Shown here: positions 32,765-39,389 of the stretch, piece after piece
Position numbering within the stretch: position 1 is the stretch's first letter
Layout of the letters: each line of letters opens with the position of its first letter
Source of the DNA: Mesorhizobium sp.
Lineage (GTDB): Bacteria > Pseudomonadota > Alphaproteobacteria > Rhizobiales > Rhizobiaceae
Reading direction: 5' to 3'
DNA length: 39,389 bases
NCBI RefSeq assembly: GCF_004962925.1
Contig: NZ_SUEO01000002.1
Coordinates: 1 to 39,389 of the forward strand
Translations under genes and position numbers: made by a program
The notes under the pieces: model-generated
What the model was told of the DNA's origin: nothing
Database searches by the model: none
Seen by the model: the letters and a program-made list of their open reading frames with translations, nothing else

Positions 32765-32851
32765 ATGAGCAAAAACAAGCTGTTCGGGGGAAATGTGGCC
32801 AAAACGTTCAGACAGGTTTTTGATGCTGGCAAGCTGGTAGGTCCGCCATGA
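32765..32851 (+). CDS. Possible 28-residue leader peptide or small protein
   Basis: ATG at 32765 to TGA at 32849-32851, overlapping the SIS-gene ATG as ATGA. The peptide begins MSKNKLFGGNVAKTFRQVFD and is basic. The upstream Shine-Dalgarno is weak. Overlap by four bases suggests coupling to the isomerase, but the ORF is short enough to arise by chance and I do not recognise it. Confidence 0.3.
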   Translation: MSKNKLFGGNVAKTFRQVFDAGKLVGPP

Positions 32852-33414
32852 CGAATGCCGCCACAAATCTGTTCGGGATTGCGCTGGGCGAGCTTGGCAG
32901 CGTGCTGGCACGGATCGACGAAAGCCACGTCGACGCCGCCTGCGCCATGCTGGCCGGCGCGAACAAAATCGTCGTTTATGGCTGCGGCCGTGAGGCGCTG
33001 CAGGTCAAGGGCTTTGCCATGCGCCTCTACCATCTCGGCCTGCCTGTGTCGGTGGTCGGCGACATGACGACGCCGCCGCTGGGCGTGGACGATGTCTTTC
33101 TCGTCAGCTCCGGCCCGGGCGAGACCTCGACCGTTCTGACCTTGATGCAGGTCGCCCGCAAAGCCGGTGCGACCGTCCTGCTGCTGACCGCACAAGGCGA
33201 GAGCAGCGCCGCAAGACTTGCCGACTTCGCCTTGCTCGTCCCGGCTCAAACCATGGCCGACGACCAGAGACCGGAAAAGACATCCGTCCTGCCGATGGGT
33301 TCGTTGTTCGAAGGCGCGCTGTTCGTTCTGTTCGAGGTAATGGTGCTGAAGCTCATGGCAATCACCGGCACAACGTTCGAAGCGATGCGCGCCCGCCACA
33401 CCAACATGGAGTAG
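32848..33414 (+). CDS. SIS-domain sugar isomerase (6-phospho-3-hexuloisomerase-like)
   Basis: 188 residues, one sugar isomerase (SIS) domain: NKIVVYGCGREALQVKGFAMRLYHLG, VDDVFLVSSGPGETSTVLTLMQVARKAGATVLLLTA and the C-terminal LFEGALFVLFEVMVLKLM. Size and layout match PHI-type isomerases of hexulose phosphates (as in the RuMP pathway), though no hexulose-phosphate synthase partner is here, so another keto sugar phosphate is more likely. The start has AGG seven bases upstream. It is followed five bases later by the creatininase-family gene, the two forming an operon. Confidence 0.83.
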   Translation: MTNAATNLFGIALGELGSVLARIDESHVDAACAMLAGANKIVVYGCGREALQVKGFAMRLYHLGLPVSVVGDMTTPPLGVDDVFLVSSGPGETSTVLTLMQVARKAGATVLLLTAQGESSAARLADFALLVPAQTMADDQRPEKTSVLPMGSLFEGALFVLFEVMVLKLMAITGTTFEAMRARHTNME

Positions 33415-33419
33415 GCACA

Positions 33420-34163
33420 ATGCGCTACGAGCTGATGCTGCCGCACCAGATCCGCAAGGCGATCGCCGAGAACTGGCCGGTCGTGCTCCCGCTCGGCGTG
33501 CTCGAATACCATGGCGAGCACATGGCCGTCGGCATGGACACGCTGGCGGTCGTCAAGATGCTGGATCTGTTCGAAAAGGAAGCCGACATCGTCATCCTGC
33601 CGCCCTTCTACTATGGCGCGGCGAGCTACGCGGTGGCGCCGCCGGAGGGCAATGGCTCGGTTCACGTCGGCGGCAATGCGCTGGCGCCGTTCGGCGAAGA
33701 GCTATTCTACAGTCTGCTGCGCATCGGTTTTCGCAATATCCACGCCATCATCCACCACCAGACCGAGAACTTTGCCGCCGGCATGCCGACCGATCTCGCC
33801 TTCAAGACCGCCGGCCGCCAGGCGATCTTCCGCTTCCTCGAGAAGGAGCGCGGCGAGGGCTGGTGGGGTTCGGAGGCGATGGCCGGCTATTATGCCGAGC
33901 ACGCCGAGGGCGCCAATTTCTTCAACTGGGTGCAGGTGCATCCGCTGATGCCGGCGGCGATGAACGGCCAATATCCGTTCGACCATGCCGGCATTGGCGA
34001 GACGTCGCTGATGCTGGCGCTGTGCCCGGAAGCGGTGGACGCCAGCCACTTCGCCGACAATACGGGATGGTACACGGCGACTGCTACCGACGCCTCGGTG
34101 GAACTGGGGCAAATGGGCGTTACGATGATTCTCGGCCATCTGCGCGCGATACTGGCGCGTTAG
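33420..34163 (+). CDS. Creatininase family hydrolase
   Basis: 247 residues of the metal-dependent creatininase amidohydrolase fold. The first metal site LPLGVLEYHGEHMAVGMD has E29, H31 and D40 at family spacing. The second, IHHQTENF (112-118), gives H113-x-x-E116 rather than the usual H-x-E, so the site may differ. GIGETSLMLAL further on supplies another Glu. In this fold some members open lactam, cyclic imide or cyclic keto rings. Beside a SIS isomerase, a sugar dehydrogenase and a sugar importer, hydrolysis of a sugar lactone or cyclic ketone seems more likely than creatinine hydrolysis. Confidence 0.82.
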   Translation: MRYELMLPHQIRKAIAENWPVVLPLGVLEYHGEHMAVGMDTLAVVKMLDLFEKEADIVILPPFYYGAASYAVAPPEGNGSVHVGGNALAPFGEELFYSLLRIGFRNIHAIIHHQTENFAAGMPTDLAFKTAGRQAIFRFLEKERGEGWWGSEAMAGYYAEHAEGANFFNWVQVHPLMPAAMNGQYPFDHAGIGETSLMLALCPEAVDASHFADNTGWYTATATDASVELGQMGVTMILGHLRAILAR

Positions 34164-34177
34164 CCAGCGCGGCTCTG

Positions 34178-34200
34178 CCTTCTCCCACAGGGGGAGAAGG
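34178..34200. repeat. Palindrome between convergent creatininase and permease genes
   Basis: CCTTCTCCC, ACAGG, GGGAGAAGG: a 9-bp dyad, inside outer arms GCCAGC (34163-34168) and GCTGGC (34205-34210). It has no T-run. The CCTTCTCCC...GGGAGAAGG type is familiar from rhizobial intergenic repeats, and it may also help to end both transcripts. Confidence 0.6.
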
Positions 34201-34214
34201 GAAGGCTGGCCTGC

Positions 34215-35132
34215 CTATTTCACCGCGCCCGCGGTCATGCCCATGATCAGATAGCGCTCCAGCGCGATGCCGATGACGGCAAGCGGCGTGATCGCGGCGG
34301 TGGCCAGCGCCGCCATCGACCACCAGTTGATGCCTTGCGAGCCGGTCTGGCTCGCCACCATGACCGGAATGGTCTTGGCATCGGTCGAGGTCAGCAGGGC
34401 GGCGAAGAAATACTCGTTCCAGCACAGCACCATCGCCAAGATGAAGGCGGCGACCATGCCCGGCAGCGCGATCGGCATGACGATGCGGAAGAAGGCGCCC
34501 CAGATCGACAGGCCGTCGACGAGGGCTGCTTCCTCCAGCTCGACAGGGATCGAGTTGAATTGGTCGCGCATGATCCAGATGACGATCGGCAGCACCATCA
34601 GCGTATAGAGCAGGATCAGCCCGATGCGCGTGTCGAGCATGCCGACTTCCCGGTACAGCACGAGAAAGGGCAAGGCGAGCACCACCGGCGGCAGGATCAG
34701 CTGCGACAGGAAGAAGAAGGAGATGTCCTCGTTCTTGAACCAGGCGAAGTGATAGCGGTAGCGGGTGAGGCCGTAGGCGGCGAGGCTGCCGATAACAATG
34801 GCGAGGCTCGACGCGCCGACCGAGGTGATCACCGAATTCATGAAGCGCTTGATGAACTCGTCGCGTACCGTCGACGTCCGGAAGATCGAATCCGGCGACA
34901 GGCCGAGCGAACGCCAGCCCTTCCAGTCCGGTCGGAAGTCGACGAAGGGGATGAGATGGCCCTGGGTGACGTCGACGGCCGTCTTGAAGGAGGTGGTTAT
35001 CGTCCAATAGATCGGAAACAGGCAGATGAAGGCCCAGAACACCAGCGCGCCATAGATGAAGACGCGGTTGGCGAAAAAGCTCGCCGGCGAGCGGATTTCG
35101 GAAGCGGCATACTCAGTGGTCTGAACGCTCAT
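34215..35132 (-). CDS. Carbohydrate ABC transporter permease (MalG-like)
   Basis: 305 residues with six membrane helices. The CUT1-family inner permease features are the N-terminal helix VFIYGALVFWAFICLFPIYW, then SFKT, and the EAA loop EEAALVDGLSIWGAFFRIVMPIALPG that couples to the ATPase. It ends with a TM helix and LERYLIMGMTAGAVK. It is the last gene of the substrate-binding protein, MalF-like, MalG-like operon, 13 bases after its partner permease. Confidence 0.92.
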   Translation of the reverse strand: MSVQTTEYAASEIRSPASFFANRVFIYGALVFWAFICLFPIYWTITTSFKTAVDVTQGHLIPFVDFRPDWKGWRSLGLSPDSIFRTSTVRDEFIKRFMNSVITSVGASSLAIVIGSLAAYGLTRYRYHFAWFKNEDISFFFLSQLILPPVVLALPFLVLYREVGMLDTRIGLILLYTLMVLPIVIWIMRDQFNSIPVELEEAALVDGLSIWGAFFRIVMPIALPGMVAAFILAMVLCWNEYFFAALLTSTDAKTIPVMVASQTGSQGINWWSMAALATAAITPLAVIGIALERYLIMGMTAGAVK

Positions 35133-35145
35133 GTTGCCGCCTCAA

Positions 35146-36267
35146 TCAATTGACGTTGCGCACGAAGCGGTTGGCGAATTTCAACAGCCACGTCACGAAC
35201 ACGATGATGATGATGAGGTAGGCCATTGCCAGCATGGTGCCGTAGCCGACATTCGAGCGGTCGCGATACTCGCGATAGATGAAGCTTGAGACGGAATCGG
35301 TTGCACCACCCGGGCCGCCCGAGGTGACGGTGATGATGATGTCGGCAAGCTTCAGCTTGAAGATGATGCGCAGGATGATCGCCGTCACCGACACCGGCAG
35401 CATCAGCGGGAAGGTGACCTGCCAGAAGGTCTGCCAGGCATTGGCACCGTCTACCCTGGCCGCCTCTAACACCTCCCGTGACATCGCCTGAAGGCCGGCG
35501 AGCAGCATGATCATCATGAACGGGATGAACGTCCAGGCATCCAGAACCATGATCGAGATGCGGGCGGTAATCGGGTTGGAGAAGAAGGCCGGGTTTTCCC
35601 AGCCGAGCTGGCGCGCCAGCGTTGCGGCTGGCCCGAACCGGTATTCCATCAGCGATTTGCCAATCATCCACGATACCGCGACCGGCGACAGCATCAACGG
35701 CATGAGGAAGACGACGCGGAAGAATTTGCGAGCCCTGATCTGCGCATTGAGGAGCAGGGCGAGGCCAAAGGCGATGACATATTCGACCAGCACCGCGAGC
35801 ACGTAGAGCACCATGTTGAATAGCGCGTTGCGGTAGTAGGGGTCGGCCAGCATCTGCCAGAAATTGTCGAGCCCGTTGAACTTCCGGCCGGAGAAGGAAC
35901 TGAGGTTCCAGTCCGTCAGCGCGATGTAGAAGCCGAACAGTGTCGGGAAGATCACCATGGCGATGGTGAACAGCAGCGCCGGCAGCAGGAACAGCGCGCG
36001 CTGGCCGTCTTCGCCGCGTGTCAGCACCTGGCCGATACCGAGCGCAACGCCCCACAGCACATAGGCATAGACGACCGGCCGCCAGGTCTCGAACCCGATG
36101 GTGTCGACCTCTGTCTTGTACAGGATCTGAACTGCGATCACTGCCAGAAGGCCGAGCGTCGCAGCGGCCATCAAGGTTCGGCCGAGCCGCTTGCGGCCCG
36201 GCGATATCAGATCGGATGGAGCGGCGTTTGCCGGCCACGCATTCGTGGGCAAGGTCTGGTCAGCCAC
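35146..36267 (-). CDS. Carbohydrate ABC transporter permease (MalF-like)
   Basis: 373 residues with eight membrane helices, the first two of them an N-terminal extra pair (GLLAVIAVQIL, VVYAYVLWGVALGIG). The EAA loop is LEAARVDGANAWQTFWQVTFPLMLP. The likely start is GTG at 36267 (MADQTLPTN...), with weak GGACGAG upstream; an in-frame ATG at 36348 overlaps the hairpin at 36320-36346. It is in the operon after the binding protein, separated by 100 bases with a strong hairpin. Confidence 0.9.
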   Translation of the reverse strand: MADQTLPTNAWPANAAPSDLISPGRKRLGRTLMAAATLGLLAVIAVQILYKTEVDTIGFETWRPVVYAYVLWGVALGIGQVLTRGEDGQRALFLLPALLFTIAMVIFPTLFGFYIALTDWNLSSFSGRKFNGLDNFWQMLADPYYRNALFNMVLYVLAVLVEYVIAFGLALLLNAQIRARKFFRVVFLMPLMLSPVAVSWMIGKSLMEYRFGPAATLARQLGWENPAFFSNPITARISIMVLDAWTFIPFMMIMLLAGLQAMSREVLEAARVDGANAWQTFWQVTFPLMLPVSVTAIILRIIFKLKLADIIITVTSGGPGGATDSVSSFIYREYRDRSNVGYGTMLAMAYLIIIIVFVTWLLKFANRFVRNVN

Positions 36268-36319
36268 GCGTCTCGTCCGTTCAATGAAAGCTTTATGACC
36301 GGCTGGCCGGCCAAGGTGC

Positions 36320-36346
36320 GGTCCGGCGGCTTCGCGCCGCCGGACC
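36320..36346 (-). promoter_or_regulatory. Hairpin between binding-protein and permease genes
   Basis: On the minus strand GGTCCGGCGGC, a 5-base loop, GCCGCCGGACC: a perfect 11-bp stem, 21 bases after the substrate-binding protein stop. No T-run follows, so it is more likely a mRNA stabiliser or partial terminator, giving more binding protein than permease, as at malE-malF type junctions. Confidence 0.65.
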
Positions 36347-36367
36347 ACGGTTCACCACAGTCTCAGC

Positions 36368-38032
36368 CTACATGCCGAGCGAGGCTTTGTAGAGCTTGAC
36401 TTGATTTTCGCGGCCGATCTGGTCGGTCAGCTTCTCCCAAGCGGCTGCGATGGCGTCGGCGCCTTCCTGCGCCTTCATCTTGCCAGCGAATGTGTTGGCA
36501 AGGATGTCCTCGGCGGCGCTGTAATATTGGAAGATGCCGGGGATGCGCGGTTCGATCGCGGCGTTCGGATGGTTGTAGCTGTCGGCTTCCGACTTGAGAT
36601 ACGAGGTGATGAACGCCTCGTCGTAACCGGCCGCCACCCATTCCGGAATGTCGAAATGCGAGTTGCGGTAGGGCTGGAAGCCGGACGGATATGCCGCGCA
36701 CCAGAGCGACAGGTCCTTGCCGCCGAGATGGGCCGCGGCAGACCAGGCCGCCTTCTTCTTCTTTTCGTCGCTATCGACGCGGGCCATGACATAGACACCC
36801 CAGCCGAGATAGGCGCAGTTCGGCGCATAGTTCGGGCCGCTGGCAAGCTTGTCCCACTGGCCGGTCTTGGAATTGTAGACGTCGTCCGAGCCCGGCAGGA
36901 TCGAGAAGCCGGTGATATCGCCGACGACCGACGAGTCGTTGGTCTTGACGTTGGAGCCGACGTCGCCCCACCAGGTGACCATCGAACCGGTGCCGGCCAG
37001 GAACTGCTGGAAGGCGGTGGTGTTGGGGTCGGCGTTGATCTGGTCGGCGGGCTCCGACGGAAGCGCGTCGATCACATCCTGGATTGCCCGCACCCAGGCC
37101 GGATTGTTGATGCGCGGCTTCATTGTGTCGGCGTCGAACAGCCAGGCCTTGTCGTCGGGATGCTTGGCATAGGCGCTGGCGCGGCTGCCGAGGAAATAGA
37201 AGCCGAAGCCGCCCCAGGCCTTGGGCGCGTCGAGATAGCCGAAGACGTCCTGGCCCTGGAACTGCTTGCCCTTGAGGAATTTGGTCACGGCCTGCACCTG
37301 CTGCCAGGTCTTCGGCACGCCCCATTCACCTTCGCCGCCGCCATCTTTCCACGCCTTGGCGAGGTCGGCATCGGCGAACACGTCGGTGCGGTAGTTGAAG
37401 TTATGCGCGTCGCCATCGACGGTCACGCGATACTGCTTGCCGTCCCAGGTGCCGACCGGCGGCTGCAGATAGGCCACGACGTCTTTCATGTCGATCTGGT
37501 CCTTGACCCAGTCCGGCATTTCAGAGGTCAGGCCCTTGCCGCAGACATCGCCTTCGAACGGCGCGCCCATCTCGATGATGTCGAAATCGACGGTGCCGGT
37601 GGCGATCGACTGCTGCAGGCGGGCATTGTAGTCCGCCTGCGCCAGGTCGATCCAGTTGATCTTGGCGCCGGTATAGGTCTCCCAAGGCTTCAGGAAGCCG
37701 CGAAACAGCACATTGTGCAGGTTCTGATTGTTGAGCCCCATGAAGGTGAGCTGGACGCCGGCGAATTCGCCTTCCTTGACGTTGGCCTTGGTCGCCTCCA
37801 GGCAAAGCTCGCCGACCTGCTGGAAGTCGGCATCGGTCGGCTGACCCTTGCCGACACCCGGGATTTGCAGGATCTGCGCGCGCAGCTCGCTGGCGGCGGA
37901 GGCCGGTCGCGTCAGCGCGCCAAGCCCGGCGCCGGATGCCGCTGCGATCGCGGCCATGCTGGCTGCGCCCTTGAGGACATCGCGGCGGGTTGCACCCGCG
38001 CGCATAAATTGGTTGTAAAGGCTGACTTTCAT
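36368..38032 (-). CDS. ABC transporter sugar-binding protein with Tat signal
   Basis: 554 residues, longer than the usual 420-450 of CUT1 binding proteins. The N-terminus has a twin-arginine signal (ATRRDVLKGAASMAAIAAASG, cleaved after about PASAAS), so it is exported folded. The mature part has type-1 solute-binding sequences (VQLTFMGLNNQNLH, TGTVDFDIIEMGAPFEGDV, GGGEGEWGVPKTWQQVQAVTKFL, MVTWWGDVGSN). The start at 38032 has GGGAGG at seven bases; ATG at 38038 would be only one base away. It is the first gene of the minus-strand transporter operon; a good promoter lies at 38215-38243. Confidence 0.9.
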   Translation of the reverse strand: MKVSLYNQFMRAGATRRDVLKGAASMAAIAAASGAGLGALTRPASAASELRAQILQIPGVGKGQPTDADFQQVGELCLEATKANVKEGEFAGVQLTFMGLNNQNLHNVLFRGFLKPWETYTGAKINWIDLAQADYNARLQQSIATGTVDFDIIEMGAPFEGDVCGKGLTSEMPDWVKDQIDMKDVVAYLQPPVGTWDGKQYRVTVDGDAHNFNYRTDVFADADLAKAWKDGGGEGEWGVPKTWQQVQAVTKFLKGKQFQGQDVFGYLDAPKAWGGFGFYFLGSRASAYAKHPDDKAWLFDADTMKPRINNPAWVRAIQDVIDALPSEPADQINADPNTTAFQQFLAGTGSMVTWWGDVGSNVKTNDSSVVGDITGFSILPGSDDVYNSKTGQWDKLASGPNYAPNCAYLGWGVYVMARVDSDEKKKKAAWSAAAHLGGKDLSLWCAAYPSGFQPYRNSHFDIPEWVAAGYDEAFITSYLKSEADSYNHPNAAIEPRIPGIFQYYSAAEDILANTFAGKMKAQEGADAIAAAWEKLTDQIGRENQVKLYKASLGM

Positions 38033-38328
38033 TTTCATTCCTCCCAGAATTTCAATGGTGATTGTTTCGGATGTTTGGAGCGCCGGACGTGTTCCCCAAC
38101 AACAGCGACTCCTAGAAATAGCGGCCCAAGTTTCCTTCCCGCGACGCTTCGATTTCCGTGGTCCGGACTAGCGTGCCAGTGCGCTCGGAACAGGGTCATA
38201 ACCCGAGCCCTTTCACTATTCTCACAACCAAGTGCCGTGTCAACGAGCATAGGGTTTTTTATCTATAAAAGACTGACTTGCCCTAGCCGTTTGCGTTGTT
38301 TAGCTTCACCGCAACGAAAGGGGGGCCC
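38033..38328. other. Divergent promoter region of the sugar ABC transporter
   Basis: 296 bases between the binding-protein operon (minus) and the ATPase gene (plus). It carries the minus promoter at 38215-38243. Around 38252-38272 there is an AT-rich TTTTTTATCTATAAAA stretch with a TATAAA that could be a plus-strand -10. No gene was found. Confidence 0.5.
38215..38243 (-). promoter_or_regulatory. Sigma-70-type promoter of the sugar-transporter operon
   Basis: On the minus strand TTGACA (38243-38238), 17 bases, AATAGT (38220-38215). The -35 is exact, the -10 four of six. The leader to the binding-protein ATG would be about 175 bases. Confidence 0.6.
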
Positions 38329-39387
<1,059 letters not shown>

Positions 39388-39389
39388 CT

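Overview
The window looks like a chromosomal segment of a Rhizobiales alphaproteobacterium, most likely Mesorhizobium or a close Phyllobacteriaceae relative. The evidence is high GC, protein sequences of rhizobial type (ClpP, ClpX, Lon, HU, Cox15, type-2 ArgC, DUF2842), a Tat-dependent sugar-binding protein, and intergenic palindromes (CATGATC...GATCATG and TGCATGTCG...CGACATGCA types) that I associate with mesorhizobia. The genus is an inference. I see no tRNA, rRNA, CRISPR array, insertion sequence or phage gene.

Region by region. 1-2863: the end of an exopolysaccharide locus (C-terminus of an ExoP/Wzc-like ATPase, a CelD/BcsL-type acetyltransferase, a polysaccharide deacetylase). 2988-4733: a class III nucleotide cyclase fused to a TPR region. 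5261-9522: housekeeping genes (DUF2842, heme A synthase cox15, and the minus-strand set speB, argC and an APH(6)-like kinase). 9924-12903: a secreted glycerophosphodiesterase plus a divergent aldo/keto reductase and LysR pair with a clear operator. 12983-13931: rplM-rpsI, with a strong promoter and a structured leader. 14190-15403: LysE exporter and PaaI-like thioesterase. 15571-18894: a tight five-gene operon (enoyl-CoA hydratase, VOC protein, AAA ATPase, GNAT, CoA-binding protein). 19142-20794: metY and a cupin gene behind an elaborate upstream region. 20795-24001: cytochrome P450, a DAO-type flavoenzyme and a secreted repeat protein. 24336-29698: the proteostasis block clpP, clpX, lon, hupB, punctuated by textbook terminators. 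30058-31683: a GT39/ArnT-like membrane glycosyltransferase. 31640-39387: a carbohydrate uptake and catabolism locus (D-threo-aldose dehydrogenase-like AKR, SIS isomerase, creatininase-family hydrolase, complete ABC importer).

The most interesting signals are non-coding. Upstream of metY there is a helically phased array of three CGGAA/TTCCG half-sites (18998-19022). It is followed by a leader in which one segment can pair with three different partners, one pairing being an H-type pseudoknot, without the conserved bases I know for SAM-II. The rplM leader also carries two mutually exclusive hairpins downstream of a good sigma-70-type promoter. The P450/DAO intergenic region is almost wholly built of palindromic repeat modules that recur elsewhere in the window. 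Among proteins, the SIS + creatininase-like + AKR + ABC transporter set is the best candidate for an uncharacterised sugar or cyclitol pathway.
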